NCBI GenBank assembly: GCA_910586775.1
Contig: CAJUJN010000001.1
Location: 1-64,000, forward strand
DNA: 64,000 nt
Direction of reading: 5' to 3'
Source of the DNA: an uncultured Acetatifactor sp.
GTDB lineage: Bacteria; Bacillota; Clostridia; Lachnospirales; Lachnospiraceae
Position 1 is the stretch's first letter. Each line of letters begins with the position of its first letter. This document shows, piece after piece, positions 8,663 to 17,475 of the stretch. The position numbers were made by a program, and so were the translations under genes. The notes beneath the pieces were generated by a model that was not told the origin of the DNA, did no database searches, and saw only the letters and a program-made list of their open reading frames with translations.

Positions 8663-9886
8663 TCACGCTTTAGCAAAAACTGCGGTGACGGTGATGATAT
8701 TATTATTGATCTCCGCAAAAATCTCGCCGTTCATCCTGCGCATAAGCTGTCTGCAAATATAGAGTCCCAGCCCGCTTCCGTGAACGCTTTCCGCATTCGC
8801 ACCGCGCCAAAAACTCTCAAAAACATGCGGCAAATCGTCCTTGCCGAGGGTACAGCCGCCGTTCCTGACCGCAATTTGGACGCATTCATCCTCCCAGGAG
8901 AAAATCAATTCCACGCATTTGCCATCGCCGTATTTGAGGGAGTTTTCCATAACGTTTTGCAGCACTTCAACACTCCTGCTCAAATCCCCCGAAAGCAGAC
9001 AATTTTTATATTCTCCGACAATGAAATCTGTTTTGATAAGCGCCAGTTTTTCCCTGTAGTATCTCGTGATTTTTTCGATAAGCTCCGAAAGATAAAACTC
9101 ACCCATATTCACCTCAAGGCTAAGGAAATCCTCTCTGGAGGCCATTATGATCTGCGATACATAGTTCTCAATCTCGTTCGCTTTTTCGCTGATGTTTTCG
9201 GCAATTTTGTACTGCTTTTCCCTGTCGGGATATAAATTTTTCGACAGCGCTGCCGAGTACAGTTTTATGGCGGAAAGCGGTGTATTAATATCGTGGGAGA
9301 GCGACAGCAGCAGCATTTTCTTTTCTTTCTGCATTTCCAGTTCGCGCTGCTTTTGCAGTTCTATATTTTCACGGAGAATATCGATTCCCCACAGAAATTT
9401 TCCGAAAAAACGGTTTTTTGTTTCCTTTATCGGCGCGGTGAGATTACCCTTGGAAAGCTCGTAGGGGATGTCGATCAGACGTTCAAATGGTATCAGAATT
9501 GCGAATTTAATGTAAATCATAACCGCGATGAATAAAATCGCCGTAACGCCGAGAGCGGCATTTACAATTCCTACAAGATATTTTTTGCCAGAGCAGCCGT
9601 TTGTATTGTAATCAAAACGATAAAGTTCTCCGTTTATTTCACAGATAACATAGTCGCTGTCCGTGCTGTAAAATTTTTCTCCGCATCGCTCAATATTTGT
9701 CACATACTCACATTCGGTAATGTCGGCAGAACCGTTTGCTTCCATTTCACGAACAAGGCGTTTTATCTCTACGCGGTATAGTCTGCCGCCGTTGGTCCTG
9801 CCGGCGGCAAGGAGCATATTCACAACGGCAAATAATAAAATCACGGCAGCCGCAGCTGCCGATAAAATCCTGTTAAACGCTTTCAT
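8663..9886 (-). CDS. Sensor histidine kinase (Bce-module type)
   Basis: 407-residue membrane histidine kinase. Two transmembrane helices (about 8-28 and 140-165) flank an extracytoplasmic domain of about 110 residues. HAMP-like linker, then the H-box SHDINTPLSAIKLYSAAL (His near 197), N-box ENSLKYGD and G-box GSGLGLYICRQL follow. It phosphorylates the adjacent OmpR-type regulator: its ATG overlaps the regulator's end by 14 bases. It is last in a permease-ATPase-regulator-kinase operon. That order resembles bacitracin/lantibiotic detoxification modules, but the large sensor domain differs from the very short loops of BceS, so the stimulus may be detected directly. Confidence 0.9.
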   Translation of the reverse strand: MKAFNRILSAAAAAVILLFAVVNMLLAAGRTNGGRLYRVEIKRLVREMEANGSADITECEYVTNIERCGEKFYSTDSDYVICEINGELYRFDYNTNGCSGKKYLVGIVNAALGVTAILFIAVMIYIKFAILIPFERLIDIPYELSKGNLTAPIKETKNRFFGKFLWGIDILRENIELQKQRELEMQKEKKMLLLSLSHDINTPLSAIKLYSAALSKNLYPDREKQYKIAENISEKANEIENYVSQIIMASREDFLSLEVNMGEFYLSELIEKITRYYREKLALIKTDFIVGEYKNCLLSGDLSRSVEVLQNVMENSLKYGDGKCVELIFSWEDECVQIAVRNGGCTLGKDDLPHVFESFWRGANAESVHGSGLGLYICRQLMRRMNGEIFAEINNNIITVTAVFAKA

Positions 9887-10538
9887 ATTTATAACCCACT
9901 CCCCATACAGTAACTATTTTTTCAGGATTTTTGGGGGCGTCCTCGATTTTTTGCCGCAGCCATTTTATGTGTACCGTCAGTGTCTGTTGTTCCGAAAAGC
10001 TGTCGCTGCCCCAGACCTGTCCGAAAATGTATTCCTTGCTTAAAGCCCTGCCCTTATTCTCCATCAAAAGGAGAAGCAAATCAAATTCCTTTGTGGTCAT
10101 TTCCAGTTCTTTTTCATTTTTGTAAACGGTACGGCTCACTTTATTTATACGTATATTGCCGTCAATAATTTCGTCAAGAGCGTACCGCCGCTTAAAAATC
10201 CCGCCTATTTTTGCGAGCATGATATCGATATCATATGGCTTTTCAATGTAGTCGTCTGCGCCCAGATTCAGTCCGGTCAGCTTGTCCTCCTTTTCCGTTT
10301 TTGCACTCACAATCAGTACAGGTACGTTGCTTGACCCGCGGATTTTTTCCAGAACATAAAATCCGTCCTGATCGGGCAGCATGATATCAAGCACCACAAG
10401 CCTTGCGCCGTATTTTTCATACAGCAGCAAGGCTTTTTCGGCTGTTTGAACCGCCGATACCGTATAATTTTCCGCCCGGAGAAAATCACACAGCAAATCG
10501 GCAAGCTCCCTGTTGTCCTCAACAATCAGAATATCCAT
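9873..10538 (-). CDS. OmpR-family response regulator
   Basis: 221-residue two-domain regulator. The receiver covers residues 1-115, with acidic pair ED at 7-8, phospho-acceptor Asp51 in VVLDIMLPDQDG, the switch Ser in VLIVSAK and Lys in EKPYD. A winged-helix DNA-binding domain spans about 125-221, with the family motif LTVHIKWLRQKIED and ending VWGVGYKYE. It begins one base after the ATPase gene's stop and overlaps the kinase gene, so it belongs to the ABC/two-component operon and probably controls that operon. Confidence 0.93.
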   Translation of the reverse strand: MDILIVEDNRELADLLCDFLRAENYTVSAVQTAEKALLLYEKYGARLVVLDIMLPDQDGFYVLEKIRGSSNVPVLIVSAKTEKEDKLTGLNLGADDYIEKPYDIDIMLAKIGGIFKRRYALDEIIDGNIRINKVSRTVYKNEKELEMTTKEFDLLLLLMENKGRALSKEYIFGQVWGSDSFSEQQTLTVHIKWLRQKIEDAPKNPEKIVTVWGVGYKYESV

Positions 10539-10539
10539 T

Positions 10540-11298
10540 TTACCAACCTAACTCCAGAAGCCAGTTATTCAATGCGCGCTCCCGTTCTCTCATCTGCGCG
10601 GAGCAGCTGCTTAAATCATACTCTCCCTTTATGTTTCCGTCAACAATGTACATGACTCTTGTGCATTTTGACGCAACCTTAACATCGTGGGTAACGAGCA
10701 TGAGCGTCGTTCCCTCAGAATTTAATTTTGTAAGCTCTTCCATTACCCCGTCAGAGGAAGTGCGGTTCAAAGCCCCTGTGGGTTCGTCGGCAAAAATCAT
10801 TTTCGGGCCGTTTATCATACTGCGGCAGATGCAGGCCCGCTGAAGCTGTCCGCCCGAAACCTCGTTAATGTCGTTATCGGCAATGTCGATAATGCCCAGT
10901 CTGCGCATCAAATTCTGACCGCGCCGCACCGTTTCCCTGCGGGGTTCGCGCAGCTTTTTGGACTGCGTTGCAGGAAGTATGATATTATCCAATATGGTGA
11001 GGTTTTTCAGCATATACATCCGCTGAAAAATGAACCCCATTTCGTCAAGGCGCAGGTCTGCAAGCTCTCTTTCCCCCATTTGGGCAATGTTCTTCCCACA
11101 GAAGCTCACCTCCCCTGCGGTCAGATGGTCCATGCCCGAAACCGCGTACAGCAGCGTGGATTTTCCGGAACCCGACGGCCCCATAACAGCGACCATCTCT
11201 CCCTCGTCAATCGTGAAATTGATATTTTTCAGCACATTGTTCTGCCGCTTGTTGACAATATACGTTTTGCAGAGGTCTTTTACTTTGAGAATATTCAT
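10540..11298 (-). CDS. ABC transporter ATPase (MacB/BceA type)
   Basis: 252-residue ATPase partner of the FtsX-type permease encoded upstream. Walker A GPSGSGKST, Q-loop GFIFQRMYMLKNLT, signature VSGGQLQRACICRSM, Walker B MIFADEPTGALN and switch His in TLMLVTHDVKVA are all intact, so it should be a working ATPase. Family members resist or export antimicrobial peptides or act in peptide sensing. It lies 15 bases downstream of the permease gene and 1 base upstream of the regulator gene. Confidence 0.92.
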   Translation of the reverse strand: MNILKVKDLCKTYIVNKRQNNVLKNINFTIDEGEMVAVMGPSGSGKSTLLYAVSGMDHLTAGEVSFCGKNIAQMGERELADLRLDEMGFIFQRMYMLKNLTILDNIILPATQSKKLREPRRETVRRGQNLMRRLGIIDIADNDINEVSGGQLQRACICRSMINGPKMIFADEPTGALNRTSSDGVMEELTKLNSEGTTLMLVTHDVKVASKCTRVMYIVDGNIKGEYDLSSCSAQMRERERALNNWLLELGW

Positions 11299-11313
11299 AC
11301 CAGATTTCCTTTC

Positions 11314-13689
11314 TTATTCTATATTAGCCGTGTCCAGGGCCGTTATCGTTTTGGTATACAGCGACGTGAGGAATGCGCTTACCGCCGTAGCGGTGAGGAT
11401 GACAAGCGGGAAAGCAAGGAACATTTCAAACGGGTTTATCACATAATCAAGAGCACGCGCCGAGCCCATCATCCTGAAAATCGGATCTATGAAAAGATGC
11501 GTAAGCGGCAGGGCGAAAAGTTCCGCCGCGATTACCGTCATACATCCGACGAAAGCAAACCGCAGGGTATGGTAAGCGTAGATTTTTCCGTTTCGTATGC
11601 CGATTGCTTTCATAAGCGCAGTTTCGCCCTGCTCCTTTACGATAAAGGAGCGCTCCATAAGCATGGTAATCAGCACCGCCAAAATGAACGTGAGAACAAC
11701 GACCATTTGTTTTACCGCATCAATCGTATCCACAACTTTGAGCAAAGTCGATATACTTTCGGCGCGATTGCTGACATCGTCAAGTTCTGGATAAAGCTTC
11801 CGTATTTTTTCCTTACGGCGGGCTATTTCCTTTTGATCGGGAGCGTCGGTGAATTTGATCTGTGTGAAGAGAGCGCTCTGCGCTTGTATGTAATCGATCT
11901 CCTCGTCCTCGTGAAGCCGCACGCCCTCGCCCATATTGGACATGGACTGAAAAATCGCTGTTATCATCAATTCCTTGTCGCCGTCGATGGTTTTCATTGT
12001 AATCGTATCGCCGATATCCGCTTTCAGCCTGTCCGCAGAAAGACGGGTCAGCGCGGCCTCACCCACCGACTGCGGCGGCGTACCCTCGATGTACTCGTAC
12101 ATATCCACGGTCGTTCCTGTGCCCTGATATATTGTAATGCCGCTCTCGTTTTCACCGTGTGACACGGGCAGCCTGAACGTCATTTCCTGCATACAGCGCG
12201 CGGGCATACCGTTTCGGGCGAGGGTTTCCTCCATATCCAAAAGGTATTCCTTTAGCTTTTCGTGCCCGTTCTCCGGCATAAGCTCCATTACCTCGCCCTT
12301 TGCGGATATGTCGAAGTCCGCAAGGCCGAAAATGCTGAAGAGCGTACCGCCTTTCGCCGTGGAAACCGTTGTCGAAAGGACAAGCAGAAGCGACAGGCAG
12401 AGGAAGAAAGCGAAAGTTATGATACCGAAGCGTTTCGGGCTGCTTAGACAATCGTTCAGCGCGAGAAACGGTGCTGCGGGAAGCTTTGATTTCCCGAGGC
12501 TCATCATGCTTTTTTTGCGGAAGCGCTCGCCCGTCTGACCGTTCCGCACAGCGTCAATGGGCGACATTTTCCCAACCTTTCCCGTACAGCTGTAGCAGAA
12601 CAGCATGATAACGCCAACCATGCACCCCGCGCAAATGACATTGGAAACAGCCGCGTTTTGATTGCTTATAATAATGGAGCTGGGGGCAGCGCTTACCAGC
12701 AGTTCACCGAAAGGAAAGCTGAGCGCAAGGCCGGCCACCGTGCCGATAACGGAAAGCGCCGCGTATTTTACAAGGTACAGGCCTCTGATCTTCAGGCTGC
12801 GGATACCTATCGCTTTCATAACGCCAATCTCGCGGAACTCCTCGGAAAGCGTGAACGCAATGGTAAACCGAAGAATCACCAATGCCACGGCTACCAAGAC
12901 AAGGCTTACCACAAGGAGGACACCGACCACCATCATATCAAAAACATAAGAAAATTTGACCAGCGCTTTGTCCCCTGCATAAAAGGCGCTGTCGATAAGC
13001 GGCTTGATTTCGGAGATCAATTTCTCTATATCCGAGGCGCGTATGTAAACCAACTCGCCGCCGTAGAATTGCTCGACATTTTCTGCGGAGAGGAATTTCT
13101 CAAAGTCCCCGGCGCTTATGATATAACGCTACATGGCTATTCCGGTGGATCCAAGAACCGCGTCCCTGAAGCCGCCCGCGAACGTGAACACACAGCTTAC
13201 GCCGCCGAGCTTTACCGTCATTTTATCTCCAATCTCAAGCCCCATGTCCTCCGCCGCGCCCGCCGTCATATAAAACTCGCCGCTCTTTACCGATTGAAGA
13301 ATACCGCCGCCGTCAAGGATATAATTCATGGATATGTCCCCATCACTCTGTAAAAGAATCGGGTTGATGCTTGAGACAGTTTTGCTTTCATCCTCAAAGG
13401 TGATATTATTGGACACCATAAGCAGTACTTTTTCCTTGCTGAAGCTTTCCACCGAATCGGCAGAATTTAAAATCCCGCTGGTATCGATCCCACCGGATTT
13501 ATTCATTATCATCGCAAAGTAATCCGACGCGTCCGCCATTTCAAGATAATCGTCAAGGGCCGTTGTAACGCTTATGATGTTATTTACGCCCGATGACACG
13601 AACATTGACGCAAGTATGATAAATACAAGCAAAATCACGTTCATCGCCTTTTTTCGTTTCAAGTCTTTTTTCAATATTTGTAAATACAT
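11314..13689 (-). pseudogene. FtsX-type ABC permease split by one in-frame TAG
   Basis: This single reading frame would encode a permease of 791 residues, a usual length for FtsX/BceB-like permeases, but a TAG at 13129-13131 divides it. The first part (13129-13689, 186 codons) carries an N-terminal helix and the start of an extracytoplasmic domain ending GSTGIAM. The frame then continues without shift as RYIISAGDFEKFLSAE and onward to eight further hydrophobic segments with FtsX motifs, such as EFREIGVMKAIGIRSLKIR and KEQGETALMKAIGIRNGK. Either the gene is a recent pseudogene, the TAG is read through, the downstream part is made from an internal start (first ATG at 13053), or the base is a sequencing error. 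The adjacent ATPase, regulator and kinase are intact. Confidence 0.85.
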
Positions 13690-13952
13690 TTTCGCCGCTC
13701 CTTTCGCGTTGTGATTTCATTGTAGCACGGAAGTTATTAAATAATCCTTAAATCGATTCGATTCTACTCACGCTATTTGGTCACCGGCTTTCAGTAAATG
13801 AATCAGTTCCGTAAAAATGATAACAAAGTGAAAATCAGTTGTTAATTATAGGTTGTTAATTATATAGTCGAAAATCACGAAAACGATTGAATAAAATGCT
13901 TATCATCCATATAATATATACTGCTTAACGATTTCACCTGCCGTGAAACCAG

Positions 13953-14015
13953 ACTGCATAACGCTGACTGGTTCAATCGCATGATTACATTAGGCAGTAT
14001 TCAGCGTTATGCAGT
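13953..14015. repeat. 15-bp inverted repeat with 33-bp loop
   Basis: ACTGCATAACGCTGA at 13953-13967 is the exact reverse complement of 14001-14015. The next base pair begins the 107-bp hairpin element. The arms could be ends of a small mobile element, a protein-binding dyad or an RNA stem. Confidence 0.75.
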
Positions 14016-14016
14016 A

Positions 14017-14123
14017 TAAGGAAGTGTCTACAAATAACTGCTGCAAGTTTATGGCAATTCTTATTGTATTTCCGGGCTTTTGCCTGAAGTAATTGCAGCA
14101 GTTATTTTCCGACAATTCCTAAG
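14017..14123. repeat. 107-bp hairpin element, copy 1
   Basis: Begins TAAGGAAGTGTCTAC, ends CGACAATTCCTAAG, and its halves are largely self-complementary. It has the same length as the copy at 31261-31367 and about 88% identity by eye. The inner stem here is TAACTGCTGCAA with TTGCAGCAGTTA. In the other copy it is TAACCGCTACAA with TTGTAGCGGTTA. Both differences are paired and compensatory, so a folded structure appears to be conserved. A MITE-like or REP-like element, or a structured RNA, would fit. Confidence 0.8.
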
Positions 14124-14324
14124 TGAAAAATGCGGAATTATACTCAAACTGCCAGAAAAACCAGAAATACAAAAATACATGGAAGCAGGCACATGAATGA
14201 GGCTACTTTGAAAAAAATATCCGTCAAAAGCCTTTTATAGAAAAATCAATTTGCTGTACTGCAAATATATCCGGTGCGCAGTATAAATCAGCCATTATTT
14301 ATGAATCGAAAAGGAGACATCAAA

Positions 14325-14918
14325 ATGATCGGAATCTGTACAAAATGCGGGAACCACCAATGGGACAAAGAAGTGAAAGGCGACGAGATCCACTGCCCCA
14401 AATGCGGAAACAGCTGGAAATTTATCAGGCTTCCTCTGTTCATCCTCACCGGCTGCAGCGGTATCGGCAAAACCACCACAGCCATGGAAATCATACGTCG
14501 TAAGGCAGAATTCACCGTACTGGACGGGGACATGTTCTATAACATAATGCCTCATGAGACAGAGGAAGATTACTATGATCAGGTGGAGCAGATCGGAAGC
14601 CTGTCAAAAAATCTGATGCAGACCGGCCTGCCTGTCCTGTGGACTATGGCCGGGAATCTGGACAAGCTGTCCAAAACCTACAACAGCCGCTTCTTTCGGG
14701 AAATATACTGCCTTGCCCTGGTGTGCGAGGAGGAGTTGCTGAGAGCCCGGATGCGGGACGGAAGGGGCATCACAGATGAGGGCTGGATTCAGAGTTCGGT
14801 TGACCCCGGTATATGGCACGGAAAGTGGAAGCCCCCATTCGAGCAAACAGCCGAACAACAGAAATGCCCAACTTTTAAGGAAGTATCATTTTGTGACACT
14901 TCCCTGATACCTCCCTGA
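14325..14918 (+). CDS. P-loop kinase with N-terminal zinc ribbon
   Basis: 197-residue soluble protein. The start at 14325 is chosen for GGAGA upstream and because it puts a zinc-ribbon pair (CTKC near 5-8, CPKC near 25-28) at the N-terminus. A P-loop GCSGIGKTT follows at about 44-52, then FTVLDGDMFY, resembling small nucleotide or shikimate-kinase-like enzymes of the AAA_33 type. LRARMRDGRGI looks like a lid segment. The substrate is unknown. The last residues (EVSFCDTSLIPP) are encoded by a short inverted repeat with the GGAAGT-TCA motif at 14880-14906, so the C-terminus may have been altered by repeat DNA. Stand-alone gene in an accessory region. Confidence 0.7.
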   Translation: MIGICTKCGNHQWDKEVKGDEIHCPKCGNSWKFIRLPLFILTGCSGIGKTTTAMEIIRRKAEFTVLDGDMFYNIMPHETEEDYYDQVEQIGSLSKNLMQTGLPVLWTMAGNLDKLSKTYNSRFFREIYCLALVCEEELLRARMRDGRGITDEGWIQSSVDPGIWHGKWKPPFEQTAEQQKCPTFKEVSFCDTSLIPP

Positions 14919-14931
14919 TACTTCCTCAAAG
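14878..14931. repeat. GGAAGTRTCA repeats with small dyad
   Basis: The motif GGAAGT(A/G)TCA occurs as an inverted pair around TTTTG (14880-14906), and related GGTATCAGGGA copies follow on the minus strand. The sequence GGAAGTGTCACAAAAT here resembles the left end of the 107-bp element at 14017, so the kinase gene lies between related end sequences. This is a weak but noteworthy arrangement. Confidence 0.45.
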
Positions 14932-15008
14932 ACTCCATTCTTTCGACTTTTTATCACTGTAAATCCCTCTCCTGCTGCTAACAATTCTTCCAGTTTTGCT
15001 GTTGTCAT
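14886..15008 (-). CDS. Small 40-residue ORF, possible gene fragment
   Basis: Starts ATG at 15008 behind a strong GGAGGAATCGGT site and reads MTTAKLEELLAAGEGFTV before ending in the GGAAGTRTCA repeats. The first 18 residues resemble the start of AlbA/RecG-like ATP-binding proteins (usually LLAAGEGxTVEFK), but nothing of that family follows. It may be the surviving 5' end of a gene cut by repeat insertion or a real small protein. Confidence 0.35.
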   Translation of the reverse strand: MTTAKLEELLAAGEGFTVIKSRKNGVFEEVSGRYQGSVTK

Positions 15009-15076
15009 ACCGATTCCTCCAAACACTGCCCGCCAATTTCTGCCCTTTTAAGCCTGTGCACTTTCCTTCCCTGCCC

Positions 15077-15355
15077 TCAGCTGCACGCCTCTCCTGCCGC
15101 TTTTTCCAAATCCCCATGAAACCGACTCCACTTAAGCGTATCCGGATGATTGTCATCCCGATACATTTTTCCGTCCAGGAATCCCTGTATCACCGGCCGC
15201 TCTTCCGCTTCTTTGAAATATTCGTCCAGATGAAACATTTTGACTTTATAACCCGCCAGCCCTTTCTCCAGGCTGTCAGCCAGTGTTGACTTGCCGCCGG
15301 CGCTTTCACTGGCTATCCCGACAATATATGCTTGTTTCCTTTCCGCCTGCTTCAT
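15077..15355 (-). pseudogene. Truncated uridine kinase-like gene
   Basis: Reads MKQAERKQAYIVGIASESAG then GKST, a P-loop of the uridine kinase/phosphoribulokinase type, followed by KVKMFHLDEYFK and DNHPDTLKWSRFHGDLEKAA. These match the first 85-90 residues of uridine-kinase-like proteins, which are normally about 200 residues. The frame then stops with no sign of the remaining lid and nucleoside-binding parts. Start at 15355 follows GGAGGGC. Probably a decayed gene; no catalytic activity expected. Confidence 0.6.
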
Positions 15356-15453
15356 TTTATATGCCCTCCGTTCTCCGCTTCCCGCAAAAACAGCTCGCCG
15401 CCTGCTTTCCAGTCTACCATGTAAATTCCGGCTGCGCAATCAAAAAATACCTC

Positions 15454-15484
15454 TTGACTCTCCCCTTAACTGTAATGATATGAT
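15454..15484 (+). promoter_or_regulatory. MerR-type promoter with 19-bp spacer
   Basis: TTGACT (15454-15459) and TATGAT (15479-15484) are separated by 19 bases, the over-long spacing typical of promoters activated by MerR proteins. The spacer starts with CTCCCCTTAACTG, like known MerR-family boxes, though the right half of the dyad is degenerate. The likely product is the MerR gene at 15703, implying autoregulation with a leader of about 210 bases. Confidence 0.6.
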
Positions 15485-15702
15485 AACTGCACAAGGTACC
15501 TACAGCCATATAAGCATGCTTTTGAGATGGCCGGAACTCTTCCCGGGAATATACCATGGAAGATTTCCTATGCACACGGGCACCCTGAGGAAATATGTCA
15601 GCGGAGCTGACGGGTGACCGGCGCGCGGACAGGGACGATAAATTTCCCCCTGCTCCATTCGAAATAACGCAATAATGAAATAACGAAACAAGGAGCGATG
15701 TT

Positions 15703-17256
15703 ATGTACAAGATCGGTGAACTTTCAAAACTGAGCAGGCTTCCGGTGAAGACACTGCGGTTCTACGACAGCGAGGGGCTTCTTCCGCCCGATTACGTCGA
15801 CGAGTTGACGGGATACCGTTACTACGGCGCTGCAAAACTGTCTGACTGCTACCGCATTATCGCCCTGAAAGAGCTGGGCTTCAGCCTGCGGGAAATAAAA
15901 GTGTTATTTTCGCTGCCGAAAGAAAATTTCTCCGAGTTTCTCAAGGCAAAGGAAGAGGAACTGCACAATCTCAAAAAGCAGACCGAAGAGCGCATTGCAA
16001 TCCTCCAAAACCTGAATTCTAACTTAAAGGAGCGTATGACTATGTTTGATATTGTAATCAGAAAAAGTGATGAAATCCGCCTGGCTTATCACCGGAAAAT
16101 CGTCTCCTCCAAATCGGAGGGAGCAGAAGCCCTGAAGCAGATGCGCAGTGTCATCCCTGCAGCGGTATCAGGACACAGAACGGTTCTGATTGACTACGAA
16201 ACAGAATACATCAGCGAAAACTTTGATATGGGACTTGGAGTGGAAATCACCGGCGCCCTGCCGAAATCCTGTCCTTTTCCCGAGAAAATCATTTCCTTTG
16301 ACACAGACACGGCCAATCTTGTCTGTACAGCCGAGGAATGCGAGGACGGGCTAGGCGCCCTGCACAAATATGTGCTGGACCATGACTATCAGATCACAGG
16401 CCCGGTCTATCGGATTCTGTACGAAGACAATGCCGTAGAATTCAAGCTGCCTGTGGTAAAGCTTAAAGATTACGACGACGGCTATCAGGAAGACATCAAC
16501 CTGCCCTTCGAAAATGACGAGGATGCCGTCGGACATTGGGAGATGACAGACTTCCTGCCCTGCCGGGAAATGTTTCATCCGCAGAAACAGAAATCGGCGC
16601 TCCTGAAGGATTTCGCAAAGGGACTTTATTTTCTTCCCGGCGGCGAAAGATACTGGTGTTTCGGATGGACGAAGGGTCTGCTTCTGTCCGAATGCGGCTA
16701 TCCCCACCGAAAGAACCGGAATCCTTATACCATCGAAAAAATCGGCGACGAAACCTATATGTTCATCGACTTTAAAGGCCCCGGCTATTACAGGGGCGGC
16801 AGACCGGACACATTGGTTTTCCGCAAGCTGGATTCCAAAGCATACCGGAAACAGGAGCTCATGATCACTGACGAGATTCCAAACATCCCCGCCGACGACA
16901 GCTCCGTTCTGGGAAAATGGAATGTATGCGACCTTGTGCGTCCGGCAAAAAGCTTTGACCCCCATAATCTCTGCTCCGTCCTCCCTTATGAGGCGCTCTA
17001 CTGGAGAACCGCCGAATTCCTGGAAGGAGGCGGCATGAGAAACAGTTTCAGAAACCGGGATGACGGCAGCTTCCATACCGACGCCCCCCATATCTGGCGC
17101 TGGATGACCGGATATGTGATCTGCAATCCCAGATCCACAGCCGCCAAATATATGATACGCCGAATCGACAATACGGACTATCTGTTTGTCCAGTGGAAAA
17201 GCGGGGATTATTCCTTCGGCGGCGACGAGCCGTACTGGTATGTGTTTAAACGGTAA
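15703..17256 (+). CDS. Large MerR-family regulator with duplicated C-terminal domain
   Basis: 517-residue transcription regulator, much longer than ordinary MerR proteins. Residues 1-70 are the MerR winged helix (MYKIGELSKLSRLPVKTLRF). A coiled coil spans about 75-115 and a GyrI/BmrR-like effector region about 115-250. Two tandem copies of another domain follow from about 273 and 402: each opens with a Gly-(H/K)-Trp motif (GHWEMTDF, GKWNVCDL) and ends with a pattern like YMFIDFKGPGYYRGG / YLFVQWKSGDYSFGG plus a V-F-(R/K) end. I recall that the latter motif occurs at the C-terminus of BlaR1-like peptidases in Firmicutes; this is from memory. Ligand sensing by several domains is inferred. Start has AAGGAG upstream. 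Confidence 0.82.
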   Translation: MYKIGELSKLSRLPVKTLRFYDSEGLLPPDYVDELTGYRYYGAAKLSDCYRIIALKELGFSLREIKVLFSLPKENFSEFLKAKEEELHNLKKQTEERIAILQNLNSNLKERMTMFDIVIRKSDEIRLAYHRKIVSSKSEGAEALKQMRSVIPAAVSGHRTVLIDYETEYISENFDMGLGVEITGALPKSCPFPEKIISFDTDTANLVCTAEECEDGLGALHKYVLDHDYQITGPVYRILYEDNAVEFKLPVVKLKDYDDGYQEDINLPFENDEDAVGHWEMTDFLPCREMFHPQKQKSALLKDFAKGLYFLPGGERYWCFGWTKGLLLSECGYPHRKNRNPYTIEKIGDETYMFIDFKGPGYYRGGRPDTLVFRKLDSKAYRKQELMITDEIPNIPADDSSVLGKWNVCDLVRPAKSFDPHNLCSVLPYEALYWRTAEFLEGGGMRNSFRNRDDGSFHTDAPHIWRWMTGYVICNPRSTAAKYMIRRIDNTDYLFVQWKSGDYSFGGDEPYWYVFKR

Positions 17257-17475
17257 AACTCCTGACCTGGCCGCTGCGCGGCGGCTCTTAAGAGCAAATT
17301 TCTTTCGTCTTTACCATCATCCGGCGGAAAATGTTTCCTGTAAATGCCTGTCATTTGCCGGCCGGACTTGCAAAAATGCCCGAACTGCCTTACAATAAAA
17401 GGCAGAAAATAACGGAAACGACGTGCACAAACGCCGGAAGTAGGGCATATAAAAGATTCCAATTGCGGTTATTGT

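Larger units (their letters stand above)
13690..14324. other. 635-bp repeat-rich intergenic region
   Basis: No gene was recognised between the Bce-like operon and the P-loop kinase. The region is AT-rich at 13730-13930. It then carries an inverted repeat (13953-14015), directly followed by a 107-bp hairpin element (14017-14123). A possible leftward minus-10 TACAAT near 13725 could serve the ABC operon, but no clear minus-35 was found. Confidence 0.6.

Noticed and set aside
11080..12162. 360-codon plus-strand frame over the ATPase/permease genes
   Set aside because: Low-complexity translation, no ribosome site, antisense to well-defined ABC genes.
13129..13131. TAG as a pyrrolysine or selenocysteine-type recoding site
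   Set aside because: There is no pyl gene or recoding structure in view and the family has no known special residue there. Mutation or sequencing error is simpler, so I report it only as an interruption.
14926..15156. 76-codon minus-strand frame ending at 14926
   Set aside because: A smaller frame in another phase (14886-15008) has the strong ribosome site. This one is Arg/Lys-rich without family features.
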